Assembly: GCA_032433595.1 (NCBI GenBank)
Contig: JASWJB010000305.1
Location: forward strand, 1-54,206
Length of the DNA stretch: 54,206 nucleotides
DNA from: Conoideocrella luteorostrata
Lineage: Eukaryota; Ascomycota; Sordariomycetes; Hypocreales; Clavicipitaceae
Direction: 5' to 3'
The notes under the pieces were generated by a model, which did not search any database, was not told the origin of the DNA, and worked only from the letters and a program-made list of their open reading frames with translations. The translations under genes and the position numbers were made by a program. Numbering within the stretch: the stretch's first letter is position 1; every line of letters begins with the position of its first letter. This document shows positions 43,934 through 54,206 of this stretch, piece after piece.

Positions 43934-45076
43934 TCACTCTTCCAACAACGCCGAGTAGATAGCCTTGACAAACGCCGCAGTTCTAGGCGACCCAACCATG
44001 CCCTCCCCCATCTTGTTCATTGCATATCCTATCGTAATCCTGTTATCCAAGTCCATGATGGCCGCCGAGCCCCCCCATCCAGTCCACCAGCACTTGCGTC
44101 CTTCCGGAACCCATCCATTTGTCCCAGCTTTGGTGGCCAGTGCAAACCCTATCCCAAAGGTAAGCGGCGTCATGAGAATCAAGTCTTGCCCGCTGGCTTG
44201 CTCCTGAAAGATGAGGTCGATCGTCTCCTCCGACAGGAGCCGCTTCCCGCCAACCGAACCGCCCAGAGAGATGGCTGAGAGAATGGCAACGATGGATCTT
44301 GCGTTTCCAAAGCCACCCATGCCTCCTAAACCAGCGTTGCGAAACTCGGCGGTATCTGCGAATTCCGCCTTCATGGGGGTTCCCATCACCGCCTTCATAA
44401 AGAGACTGTCCATATCAATACCCGGAGGCAGGGCGGCTGGCTGCGTAATCATGTCGGCAATGCGGCCCCAATCCTGCTCTGGGGCTCCAATGGAAAAGTC
44501 CGCACTGAGAGGCTCGGCAATCTCCGTCTTGACAAAGTCCCTGAGCGACTTGCCGCTGACTCTGCGGACAAGCTCGCCAACAAGATGCCCCTGGGAGATG
44601 AGCTGATACCCCGATGCTGTGCCTGGCGTCCACCACGGCGCTTGTCCAGCCAGCCTCTCCGTGGCCTTGGGCACATCGTAAATATCTTCCGTGGTGATCG
44701 GTTGCTCCCAGGCAGGCAGGCCGCTCGTATGGCTAAGGATGTGTCGAACCAGAATGTCTTGCTTCCCGTTTGCGCCGAATTCAGGCCAATACGTGGCCAC
44801 CTTCTCATCTGGGTGCAGGAGGCCCCGATCTATGAGCATCAGAGCAGCGAGGTTGGTGATGCACTTCGTGGTTGACCAGACTGCCGTTAATGTGTCTTTT
44901 GTCCAGGGAGAGGCGCGCTCCGAGTCGGTATATCCGGCCCATATGTCGACGACGGTCTCGCCATCAATGTTGACACAGACTGATGCGCCGCGCTCCTCGT
45001 CTGACGCCACGTACTGTTCCAGAAGGTCCTTGACTCTTTGGAACCTCGGGGTGCATTCGCCTTGAACGTTTGCCAT
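43934..45076 (-). CDS. Beta-lactamase-fold serine esterase (EstB/class C-like)
   Basis: Serine hydrolase of the beta-lactamase/penicillin-binding fold, a family in fungi that hydrolyses or transfers esters (EstB, LovD) rather than giving antibiotic resistance. Single exon, 380 aa, no signal peptide, so probably cytosolic. The catalytic SxxK is S68-T-T-K71 in AVWSTTKCITN. HILSHTSGLPAW follows at about 112-123. The second catalytic motif is Y157 in SGYQLISQGHLVGELVRRVSG, with Gln-Leu in place of the Ser-Asn of true beta-lactamases, as is normal for this esterase group. The third motif is in WWTGWGGSAAIMDL near the end. GGMGGFGNARSI is a further family block. Length is typical. Substrate unknown; neighbours give no pathway hint. 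Confidence 0.92.
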   Translation of the reverse strand: MANVQGECTPRFQRVKDLLEQYVASDEERGASVCVNIDGETVVDIWAGYTDSERASPWTKDTLTAVWSTTKCITNLAALMLIDRGLLHPDEKVATYWPEFGANGKQDILVRHILSHTSGLPAWEQPITTEDIYDVPKATERLAGQAPWWTPGTASGYQLISQGHLVGELVRRVSGKSLRDFVKTEIAEPLSADFSIGAPEQDWGRIADMITQPAALPPGIDMDSLFMKAVMGTPMKAEFADTAEFRNAGLGGMGGFGNARSIVAILSAISLGGSVGGKRLLSEETIDLIFQEQASGQDLILMTPLTFGIGFALATKAGTNGWVPEGRKCWWTGWGGSAAIMDLDNRITIGYAMNKMGEGMVGSPRTAAFVKAIYSALLEE

Positions 45077-45741
45077 TTTTTATTTCCTTTATTTCTGTTT
45101 TTTGTTTCTTATGCTTTTTAAGTTGTCCTGTGGCAGTTCGAGTCTTACTTAGATATTCGGGCCGAGAAACTGAACGTTCCAGGAAAGGGCATTGAAATTA
45201 GCCAGACGCAGGTGCTTAATATATGCATGAGAGAGACAGAGACGACCAGGCTGCCGCGTTTATCCACATGTGAGAGCCAACACCGAGGAAAATAGGAAAC
45301 TGAACACGTATCGTCGGTAAGAACCTAGCTTGGTCTGGTGGGAGCAAGGTTGCTCGCAGTTCTAGAGCTGGCTTGGCGCTCACGTCAGCGCAACGAACCA
45401 AGCTTCCTGGGTCTGTAACTGCAGGACACACCAGTACGTTTGTGAGGAGACTCAATTTCGATCAAGTGATATGAAAGAGGTTGGCGCTAGAGTATCTGGC
45501 GATAACTTACCACTGTGGAAAGACAACACTAACTAGCACCTGTTGGCAAGTGGAATTGATGTGCTACAAACTGATAAACCAGTCTAATTGGAAACATTCG
45601 TTTTTTCACCACCAGAAGACCACATTAGTTGTTTTGCGGGGTAGAAATAATGAGTACGGAGTTATGAGTTTTTGGTATATACTTCTATCCTACAATTACA
45701 CATCTTAGTACAATCCACATAGAGCTCTCTCTGCCATCTCC
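45077..45741. other. Esterase promoter and IBA57 3' flank
   Basis: 665 nt, T-rich just before the esterase ATG (plus-strand view), with one GTACGGAGTT motif variant at 45654-45663. No other gene is seen. Confidence 0.6.
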
Positions 45742-46935
45742 TCAGTGCGTCAATCCACTTCGTAACCACTCCGGCACAAACGCCTTGACTTTGACACCGC
45801 TCTTATTGTCCTCCTCGCCCCAATCCAAAACAAACTCGTTCTCCGGCTTATACGTAGCTGCTGCCTGTTCGCCCGGCAAAACCACATCCGTCATGATTTC
45901 CAGCCGGCAAAGCCCCAAGCCAATATTGCCCACTCCCTTCAACCACTTCCCCGCACTGCGGCCCTTCTTCCCGGACCGCCCGATAGAGGTCTCGGCGGGT
46001 ATCATGTCCGCCGTCAGCTTCTCCGGGCTGTCGCTCTCCGGATCGTACATGAGCGACTGCGGCGCCGCCTTGTCCTTGTCGTAGATCATGCAGGGCAGGA
46101 TGCGCTTTCGCACCACGCCGCGGTGTTTCGTGCGAATCGTGAGTTCCTGGCCGACGTAGCAGCCCTTGTGGAAGTCAATGCCGTTCATCACCTCCATGTT
46201 GCTTTCGAGAGGAAGGGCCTGCTCGCGCAGGATTTCGTCCTGCCCCTCCGGCACGCCATGCAGATATCGGCGGATCGTGTAGGCGTCTTCGGTGCTCAGG
46301 TCGATATCAGTCTCGGGTGTCTTGCTCCCCAACTGGATGATTCGGTAGCCTAACCCCGGGGCTCTAGGGTCTTTTAATACCATCCGGGACGCGTTTGAAG
46401 CCAAGTCCAGTGGCGCAGACGGCGACTCTGATTCGTCCCAGGCCTGCCACACCGACGCTTCGTCCTGCGCGACAGTCCGCACCGTCACTTTCGCACGCAG
46501 CTTGTATCGCTTGATGAGCTTCGCAAATCTAGCCATCTGGCAAGCATCCGCCTCGATGAGATACCCATCTTCTTGTGCGGCGAGCCCCACGCCGCTGTGG
46601 AAGGGGAATATGAAGATGTCGTGTACCACTCGGCCCGTGGCGTTTAAGAGGCCTGAGTAGAATGCATCGGTGCGCGGCAGACCCTCGGCATTTGTGATGT
46701 TCGCCGTGATAATGCCTTGAAGGAACTTGGTGGCTTCGGGGCCAGACACCGATAGGAGCTGTCGGGAGGGCAGAGCGGCTAGGCCAGCGGGAGGCGGTTT
46801 GGCCGGCGTTGAGCTTGCGAACTGGCGCCGCGGTTGGAGGCGGGAGGAGGAGCAGGAGCAGGAGCAGCTGGGACAGGCGACTGCTTGGGGGGCAGCCCAA
46901 TTGCGCCGAAATGCGCATCTGCTGAAGCCTCGCAT
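45742..46935 (-). CDS. IBA57: Mitochondrial iron-sulfur assembly factor IBA57/CAF17
   Basis: Tetrahydrofolate-binding-fold protein of the YgfZ/GcvT family, working with ISA1/ISA2 in mitochondria to build [4Fe-4S] clusters for aconitase and lipoate synthase. Single exon, 397 aa. Residues 1-45 are Arg/Ser-rich without acidic residues (RGFSRCAFRRN, RRQFASS), a mitochondrial presequence. The stretch CPSCSCSCSSS inside it is odd. The GcvT-like core runs from about 57 (LPSRQLLSVSGPEATKFLQG) to about 280. The signature KGCYVGQE with its essential Cys259 is intact and is followed by LTIRTKHRGVVRKR. The C-terminal barrel ends with FVLDWGEED and VPEWLRSG. Length is normal for fungal IBA57. Confidence 0.94.
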   Translation of the reverse strand: MRGFSRCAFRRNWAAPQAVACPSCSCSCSSSRLQPRRQFASSTPAKPPPAGLAALPSRQLLSVSGPEATKFLQGIITANITNAEGLPRTDAFYSGLLNATGRVVHDIFIFPFHSGVGLAAQEDGYLIEADACQMARFAKLIKRYKLRAKVTVRTVAQDEASVWQAWDESESPSAPLDLASNASRMVLKDPRAPGLGYRIIQLGSKTPETDIDLSTEDAYTIRRYLHGVPEGQDEILREQALPLESNMEVMNGIDFHKGCYVGQELTIRTKHRGVVRKRILPCMIYDKDKAAPQSLMYDPESDSPEKLTADMIPAETSIGRSGKKGRSAGKWLKGVGNIGLGLCRLEIMTDVVLPGEQAAATYKPENEFVLDWGEEDNKSGVKVKAFVPEWLRSGLTH

Positions 46936-49710
46936 CTGTCGAACTGTGGCGGTTTGCCGTCAAACAGTCGCTTTGTCACTCCTATTCCCCAATGCTACTT
47001 CACTCAGCATCAGCAGATATTGGAGCTTGGCGTGCGGGAGGCGGAAAATTACCAAGCTGTGACGTCGCACGTGTTTGTTTGGTGGGACCGCCGCACCTTT
47101 GCCTGTCAATCGCCCAGCGGCGGGGAATTGCTGGCATCGCGGGCTTCGGATTTGGTGCGCCTAAAACACGAGTGAGTGTCTCTCACTAAAGACACTTGCC
47201 ACTTCAGCCGGGACCTGTGGTACGAATAAGAATCCTGTGCAATACTGATAATTCAAAACTGTATCCATATTCTTCTCTATTCTTCACCATGTTGGTATAA
47301 TTCTACGGTTTGGGACATGTGCGACCGTGCAGCCGGAGTACACAGAATGAAGTGATTGATTGATAAGCCTCTGATTCGGCGTATGCCCCAGATGCTGGGA
47401 ACATGTGAAATACGCCATGGACTCTTTGCCCTTGTTATCGATTGCCAAGGCTGAAGCCTTACTATTCATACCGGCTTATGAATGCCGTTTGTCTACCTGT
47501 GGCTGAGGCAGTTCAACGCTCAACGCTCAACGCTCAAAACAGGCTGAATGGCAACAGCCAGGCCGGATAGGCGTCAATAACCAAGTGTCCAGATAGTGCT
47601 ATTCAAATGTCCTGCAGAGATCTACATCTTACGTCAAACTAGGTCAAGAATGACAGCATCAATCCATGACGTTGGCTACGCCCTTTCGTGTCGCCACGGC
47701 CTCGTTTCACAACTCACGTCGTAGCTATCTCGCCACCATAATTCTCGAGTAGAATACAGGGAAATGAATGCCAGCATTGCGCCTGAGCATGCAAGCCATC
47801 TCCAGAGTGGTATCAATCACACCAAGTCGCCCATGATCGTGAAGAACGTCTCCGACAACGGTTTTACGAGTCCGATCATCGCCACGATTCAATGATTTCA
47901 CGATCCTAGGCCCCGCTCTCGGCGAAAATGGAGGGGCGTGAGTCGAGATCCGAGACTCCATCCGGATGACTTGGGCGCACCCCTGGAGATATGGCGGAGA
48001 CAAGAAAGGGTCCCGTGACAGCCAAAATCGCCGGCGAGGTCGGACTCCATGGGAGCCGGTTTAACTTTTAAGATGCCCCCCAATTTTGCACATTTGTCTG
48101 CACGATGGATTTGCCAAGCCGAGGCCAGAATCGCAGGCCACGAAGTTCATGTTAGCGCCCCCAGGTTTCTCAGTCGTACGAAAGCTGCTGAGGCGCAGTC
48201 TTCCGCCCCGGAGTAACAGGTTGGCACGGCAAAATGTACGGCACGCATGCCGCCTCGCATTGCTGAGGGTGTTGGTTATAAACAGGCAAAAAAACCTATT
48301 GTATTTGCAGCCCGCCTTTTTGTTGGTTTCAAGTTTGAATGTAGTGCTGTAACGGTAGGGAGCCGGAACTCCGAACTCGTCAGCCATCTGATGCCCCAAG
48401 GTGACAACCAGACATTAATGTTGAACCTTAATGTCCGGGTACCTTGAAGGGCATCCAGGCATACTCCGTATAGCGCCCAGGCATCAATGTTGTATGCCGG
48501 GGCGATTGGAACTTGGGGCTTGAGCAAGTTGCTGTCCGCAGGAGCCTTGCCTTGACAACAGCCTCAGATGAAAGGGGGCTGCATCAGAAGATGAATGCTG
48601 CTATCGGCTGGGAGGGCTGCATTCTGACTTGATCTGCACGCATACCGTACGATAGATGACCTTATCAGTCCGCTGTAATATAGCGGCCGTCCACTACCAT
48701 ACGTGTCGTCGATGTAGCCGCCGCCAGAGCAAGTGGCGGAGGTGCGCCGCATGCCAATTAAGCGGAGAGGGTTTACATCAGGGAATTTGTCCAAACGAAA
48801 GATCACCTTCACGGAAAGCTACTTCAAAGCCTACTGTCTATGTGATTGATGTAATAAAAAAAAAAGATAATCCTCATCTGAGTTCACGGAGCCGTGCAGC
48901 CATGTGTGTCAGCAGAGCAGATTCCGTTCAGTCGTTCACGCATGTCTAACCCCCACCCTCCACTCGCTGCTTTGCAATAAACTTGGATTTGTGATCAAAC
49001 ACCAACCGTTGCTGACGTGACTGGCATTCCGTCGCCATAACGTCTTCCCATTGGTGGAACCGCGCAGCCAACTCGCTCAGGCTGATGAATCAAGAATTCG
49101 GTACGTACCCCCTTCGCGCTGGGCACGGCATCAGTCCGAGATGCCGAGAAGCGGGGCGCTTTGTCAACTTTTTTTTTCTTTTCTGCATTGCAAGCAGTCC
49201 ATGATTCATGCGGGACCGATATCGCCCCACTTATTTTTGCTTTGGTGCCTGGACACCGCCCTTAGCGGGCCGCGCATGAAAGTCACGATGACTGCAAAAG
49301 GGAGTGGGTGGGAAAACAAGGAAAACCTTGAAAGTCAGACACGAAAGGGCAAGCAAGTCAGGCACGAGAGACACAGTATTTTTTGTTTTTGAAAATTTGT
49401 TTGTTCTCAATTCAGCCCTTGTAGGCCAGATAGACTATGTACATCTGTAGTTATAATACCCACTCAACCAATTAATGGGAGCGGTGTATTATGCAAAGAA
49501 CTCCTTTAATCTGTATATCCTCCTCTTATTCTTATTATCCTGAGTGGTGATATGAAACATTGTGACAAATGAGAAAGAAAACGCTTTTTGATCCTTTAAA
49601 TGCCCCAATATGGTATCTTGTAAATGTGAAACGCCGTGCTATGCCATCGCTGTGAAAGTCAAGTCGCTAAATTGAAGAAGTTCGAGTCGAGTTGTAGTGT
49701 GTGAGGGTTC
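46936..49710. other. 2.8-kb intergenic stretch
   Basis: IBA57 promoter at the left and the 3' end of the acidic-protein gene at the right. Between them I find only short frames without domains. It holds a TCAACGC tandem repeat (47513-47533), one motif copy (48461-48470), and A/T-rich DNA from about 49380 to 49640 that probably belongs to the 3' UTR of the gene at 49711. Confidence 0.55.
47513..47533. repeat. TCAACGC heptamer repeat
   Basis: Three perfect copies of TCAACGC in intergenic DNA. Confidence 0.85.
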
Positions 49711-50463
49711 CTAGTATACCGAAATGGCAGATACCAGGCCCTGAGGTGTTCGTCGTGAGACGTAGTACTCGTCTTCAAAGATTTCTTCGGTTTGCTCCTT
49801 GGCTTCCTTTTCGTTGTATTCCAGCGAGGCATCAGCCGGTGAAGGGGGCATGGACTCATCGTCTGATGATTCAGAGTCGTGGTCGAGAAGAAGCTCGGGT
49901 GGTGAGTTGGAGTGAGAGGGTGTTCGAACAAGCTCGAGCTGTGCGTAGTCCTCCTCGAGATCATCTTCACCCATGCTGTCTTCCTCATCATCTTCGTTGA
50001 TCGGCTGAACAGAGACGACGGGTGTTGTGCGGACGGAGACAGTGTTGGTCATCTCGATGTCCTCTCCGTCAAAGTCGGAGTCGGAATCAGAGTCGGAAGA
50101 GTCCGAGTCGTACTCCTCCTCGGGTTGCTCGACGATCTTGTCCGCCCACTGGACTCGGCGGTCTGTGGTGGTGCTGGTGGTCTTCTTGTTGGCTCCACGG
50201 ACGGATTGGTTGAACCACCGCTCCTGTTCACGTTCGGCATCGGCAAGTTCGATCATCAAGGAATCAAGCAGATTGGCGTGGCCGACGAGGAGGCGGAGAT
50301 CGTGGTCGGGTTGGGCAGCCTCGCGAGAGAGCTTAGCCCGGGCCTTGTGGGCCATGTAGTAGGTCTGCGTAATAGACATGGTCTTCTTGGGAGCAGATCG
50401 GATGTGAGAGTGTGATGGTGCAAAGGTGTGGTGTTGAGGCTGAATAACTGCTGCTGTAGACAT
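49711..50463 (-). CDS. Acidic hypothetical protein, function unknown
   Basis: Single exon, 250 aa from ATG 50463. The first ~105 residues have a conserved look: a Ser/His-rich start, then MSITQTYYMAHKARAKLSRE, DLRLLVGHANLLDSLMIELA and DAEREQERWFNQSV, which predict a helical hairpin. A short RRVQWADKIV follows. The rest is strongly acidic and serine-rich (EEEYDSDSSDSDSDSDFDGE, DEEDSMGEDDLEEDYAQLEL), with Ser-Pro sites, ending EDEYYVSRRTPQGLVSAISVY. No signal peptide, membrane segment or known catalytic motif is seen. I judge it real from length, codon consistency and the structured N-terminus, but I do not recognise the family. It is probably intrinsically disordered beyond residue ~120. A 70-codon upstream frame ends 5 nt before its ATG. 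Confidence 0.75.
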   Translation of the reverse strand: MSTAAVIQPQHHTFAPSHSHIRSAPKKTMSITQTYYMAHKARAKLSREAAQPDHDLRLLVGHANLLDSLMIELADAEREQERWFNQSVRGANKKTTSTTTDRRVQWADKIVEQPEEEYDSDSSDSDSDSDFDGEDIEMTNTVSVRTTPVVSVQPINEDDEEDSMGEDDLEEDYAQLELVRTPSHSNSPPELLLDHDSESSDDESMPPSPADASLEYNEKEAKEQTEEIFEDEYYVSRRTPQGLVSAISVY

Positions 50464-50468
50464 TTTTA

Positions 50469-50681
50469 TCAAGTGGAGGAATAGAATCCTTTTAATAAAT
50501 GGGTAGGCAGCCTTGATTTTCCTTTCGGTTGATGGTGGATATTGAGTGAGTCAAGACCCGATTGCGGATAGCCGGTGTAGGCGTAGCTAGCAGGGATGGC
50601 GAAACTGGTGCGAGCGGGCTGCAAAGGCGGTGATGAGAGCGACTCTGCAAATGGTGTGCTCGTGAGAGAATCGAGTTGCAT
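50469..50681 (-). promoter_or_regulatory. 70-codon upstream ORF of the acidic protein
   Basis: ATG at 50681 opens a frame that stops with TGA at 50471-50469; the main ATG begins 5 nt later at 50463. The product is Ser/Pro/Leu-rich with no domain. This spacing would make direct initiation at the main ATG difficult for ribosomes that translate the uORF, if the mRNA starts upstream of 50681. Both frames are seen; the regulatory effect is inferred. Confidence 0.4.
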
Positions 50682-51806
50682 GTAACAGATGTGCGGAGGT
50701 GGAGTTGGGTTGAGAACTCTTTGAACTATATAGAAAAGAGTTATCTGTGTGGTTCAGTTGCTTTCGGATTGAAGTTGTTTCTGGTGATTCCAATTCCTCA
50801 GGATTCAAGGGTGGGAGAAGCATGATACTTATCAACCTCCGGACTGGAGCCTTTGAAGTATCCGCACCCCCGAACGACGACAAGGACGACGACGACGCCG
50901 ACGACGCAACCGCAACGCACGCTCGTAAGCGGACTTTGTGCACGCGGACCCGAGCAGCGACAGCGACCCGGTGCGTGCCAAACAGGGGGGTGTGGATAAT
51001 CAACTGATGGAAAGGCGTGTTCGTTATTATTAAGTGTGACTCGAAGCGTAATGACCGGTGCGGGCTTGCGCCATGCACGTTCCGCCCTGCTCGCTTACTA
51101 AATCCGAGCACACTGACAAACCAGAGCGAAGCTTTGCGAGGCTTTTGCTGGTCTCAAGTCCGAAAGCAGTACAGCTGATTTCGCCGAGACACACACCACC
51201 AAGACAGGTACCTTCGCGCGAGGCAGTACATCGGGGCTTTCTCTTCTCCGTACGCGAGGTCGGGCTGCTACCGGAGCTGCTACAGACTTTCCACGCCTAA
51301 AGTTTGAGGGCGCCGCACCATGGCCGCGGGTTTCCAGTGGTGATTGCTCATGTCTCCGGGCCCTGTCCTGCCTGCCACCCCCGCGGACACATTTCGCATC
51401 GAACTGTATTCCTAATCAGATTGAGCCAGGCGTTAGGCTAACGGGTCATGGTGCTTGCAGGGCCAGTTGACTTGTCGACGGCTGTTGATTCCCATCAATT
51501 GATCAATCACCCAATCACCTGGACACACCCCCTTAGATTCAACCAGCGCTGGAAGTCTGCTTAGAAACCCGTCGTTGTCTCCTATGTCCGCCTACGCCCG
51601 AGGTCAACCCCACACACGTCACTCCGGTGCACGTCAGATTTCCAACCCATTCTGTCCATTTCTCAGCAAGGGCGCCATGCATTCAAGGCGATCAAGCAGC
51701 ACGCCCTTATCTCCAATATCCGCACCGTTTGTACGGTCCGTACGCTTCGTCGACTCTCGCTATCGTTCCGTCACATTCCCCGCGCGTCCATTGATTCCCA
51801 AGCATC

Positions 51807-51888
51807 TACGGAGTACTCCGTACGGAGTATCCAGACCAAAGAAGGCGCCATCAGAAGTTCTGAATATGCACTCCGTACTCCGTAGACT
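51807..51888. repeat. Cluster of the dispersed TACTCCGTA motif
   Basis: Three overlapping copies in alternating orientation at 51807-51829, then a tandem pair ending at 51886, with a further variant at 51896. This is the densest cluster in the window. Confidence 0.9.
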
Positions 51889-54206
51889 CCTTCCGCACTC
51901 CGTAAACGGGATTGTAATTGCATCGTGCAATATTGATGATGTGGTGTACGAAATGGGCACAGTCCAGACATTGCTGCACATTGCTCAGATCAACGGCCGC
52001 ATTCCTCGCATTCGCGGCATCGGCATGGGGATGGCCTAGGGAGCTCTGAAGCTGCCCGCCGCGTGCAACCGCCAAAGTACGCTCGTTTCCCCAATGCAGC
52101 AAAACGGCTTGTAAACGTGGCCGCGCTCACCCTCTGCCTCATACGCACTGCCCGCTCAACCACTCTAGGCGGTTTGGTGTGCGCTATCTATCACGCACCG
52201 TGGCCTGGGTGACCAACGACCGGACAATACGACTGACCCGAAATGCGAAAGCGACAGCGACGGCCACAAGGCTCTGGCGGGGCAACGTACGCTACAGACA
52301 ACGACAGCAACAGCGCGGCCGTGACAGGGATCAGGCAGTAGGGCTGAGTATGGCGATGACTCCTTCGCCGTGAAAGCCACCCAGGCAACTAGCCCCGTCG
52401 TTCTCGGTACCCCCACCTGTAAAACCGAAAAGGCTTTATTTCCCAAGTCTGCCTGGCTGACTTGGCCAAGATTGATTGCGGCACCTCAGTACTGTGTCGT
52501 GTGGCGCACAGAGTACTCCGTAGACAGAACAGTAATACAGATGAACGATGGCACGAACGGTGATACAAACCGTCACGGGCTCCGCAAGAGAGACCGCAGC
52601 ACCTGGCTATTTTACGTGGCGCTACTTAAACTCGCACCCTGATTGGCTCTGGGCATGTTCCTAATGCCACCGATGCAGCAGCGTCAGATAGACTCATCTT
52701 GTCTCATGCTCAAGCGTCAATTGACGAATGAATTGTGCCTATCCGCTGCCGTCTGCATCCGTCGTTTGTCAGCATAGTTCTGCTGAAAAGAAACGTATCT
52801 GTTGAGATTGCTTTCGCTCAGCTACGACAACATCCAACGGGGTGTGCGATTGATTTCGCATGCAACTGAAACCCATCGCCAAGGGAGTCTCAGATGATCT
52901 GGCACTGCTTCATTCAGCAAAAAGCTCATTTACCGATGCGAGGCTCGCGACGTTTTTCCCAATTGCGGAACTGATTGATACTCCGTCTACCGTTTTTTTT
53001 CGTTGTTTTTTTTTTTCGTCTTCAAATTGCAATGGTGCCTGGCTAGTACTCCGCAAACTCCATAGTAAGAAAGTGTCCATGATACGCGTACTCGTGCGTA
53101 GGCATCGACACGCATGTCCCAATTAGTCCACTTCACGCGAACGAAGCCGCCCCTCGCTCACCCTGGTTACGGTTACGGCACTCCAAACGGCATCGGGCTA
53201 TCCTAGCCATCCCCTTTCCAGGCATTTTCAGCATCGAAACACTGCCCGCCCTGTCTGCCACATACCGCACACTACAACAACAACTCATCGCACTCGTTTT
53301 CCTCGCATCGGCTGCGAGATGCAAGGGAAGCGACCGGAGAGCCCACTCACGGCTCATTGCAGATTAATTAGCACTAACTACTATGCCGACGTCTCAGCCA
53401 GACAATCCCTCGCCCGGCATGGGCGTTTCACCTGCTGCGTAATGAACTGGAAATGGCACCGTCAGGCTGCATGTCTTGGTCCGCCGCTCAGCCTCCGCCG
53501 CGGCAACGTAATGTAATCCGCAGCATCACCGCCGCCGTTTACCCTCAACGGCCCTGGCATAACGAATGTTGCTTGCGGGTAACGGGTCATGTTGCGGCGA
53601 GTGGCGTGGGCTCGTCCCAGCCCCTAATCGTACATTCCGGACGGGGCACACTTTGTGCCTTAATTTCTTGTGCTTGGATATTGCCAGGCGGGTTCGCGAG
53701 TGCGAGCAGATGAGCATGCTTCGCTTGACGACTCGTTCCTACGATGTCAATTTCCCAAACAATAAATTCCCCTTGCAGACCCAACGACTCATCTGTCAGC
53801 CTGCGGCGCTGGGACAAGGCTACCTCAGTGGCTCGCCGCATCGAACATGTAGTCTCTGTCTGACCTGGGTTCGTTCATCCCTTCACTTCTCCTAATTGCT
53901 TTTCGCCTGAAGATCCATTCATATCTTGCCGTCTCGGCCATGTCCTCAGATCCCGTGCCCGAGAAATATGATCCCCTCTCTGTTTTGTCTGCTGATTATC
54001 CTCAACGCTGGCCCCACACAATAAGCTCGTCGGTCGGTGTTTAGGCAAACTCCGCTCGCCGACATCTGACAAACCCAGCTACTAGTATCCAGACTTTCTC
54101 ACACCCCCATGTGGATACGTGCGTTGCTCATCATGTCCGTCAGTCCGTCCGCGGCAGAGTCATCCGGAGGGTGGAGAAGGACGACCTCCCGGCGGAAAAA
54201 AAAAAG

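Larger units (their letters stand above)
50464..54206. other. Right flank, promoter region and gene-poor DNA
   Basis: The first ~600 nt are the leader and promoter of the acidic-protein gene. The remaining ~3 kb shows only short frames without domains, for example 51575-52039 (+) and 50587-51111 (-). TACTCCGTA copies are dense between 51807 and 52523. No end of a further gene is visible at the right edge. Confidence 0.55.

Noticed and set aside
49912..50415. 167-codon plus-strand ORF
   Set aside because: Antisense shadow of the acidic hypothetical protein; its Val/Gly-rich composition comes from the opposite Asp/Ser codons.

Overview
This window comes from a filamentous ascomycete, most likely a sordariomycete of the order Hypocreales. 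The evidence is short introns (about 54-180 nt) with GT-AG ends and CTGAC/CTAAC branch sites, a STE12 factor with both a homeodomain-like region and two C2H2 fingers, compact intergenic spaces with pyrimidine-rich leaders, and a dispersed TACTCCGTA/TACGGAGTA motif confined to non-coding DNA. I see no ribosomal RNA, no convincing tRNA, no transposon and no CRISPR array. Species-level assignment is not possible from the sequence alone.

Sixteen protein genes are supported, all complete inside the window. Left: about 8.3 kb without a convincing gene, then STE12 (9224-11523, +). Next come two tandem minus-strand genes, FAF1-like rRNA processing factor (12200-13338) and SWC5 (13830-14889). Then a secreted pepsin-type aspartic protease (16988-18277, +), a lone cytochrome P450 (19604-21325, +), a WDR70-type WD40 protein (22954-24708, +) and the STH1/SNF2-type remodelling ATPase (25950-30409, +). 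The centre holds an alpha/beta hydrolase (31296-33024, +) convergent with the PHS1 dehydratase (33276-34188, -), a 2OG-Fe(II) dioxygenase (34661-36113, -), and an ACMSD-like amidohydrolase (37536-38807, +) convergent with a J-domain protein (38908-39735, -). On the right are a DUF2235 hydrolase (40244-42249, -), a beta-lactamase-fold esterase (43934-45076, -), mitochondrial IBA57/CAF17 (45742-46935, -) and an acidic conserved-looking hypothetical protein (49711-50463, -). The last 3.7 kb has no supported gene.

The genes are mostly independent housekeeping functions: chromatin (SWC5, STH1, WDR70), ribosome and spliceosome maturation (FAF1, J-protein), very-long-chain fatty acid synthesis (PHS1), Fe-S assembly (IBA57) and mating/pathogenicity signalling (STE12). 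The enzymes in between (protease, P450, dioxygenase, amidohydrolase, esterase) lack a core synthase and do not look like a biosynthetic cluster.

The most unusual signal is in the DUF2235 gene. The conserved reading frame is restored best by an intron that begins ATAAGT and ends AC (41307 down to 41235), with a good CTGAC branch site 12 nt before the 3' end: a candidate U2-type AT-AC intron. Other points of interest are an in-frame alternative donor that would remove the iron-binding His of the dioxygenase, a possible secreted form of the amidohydrolase, uORFs before STE12, STH1 and the acidic protein, and compound palindromes built from the intergenic motif.
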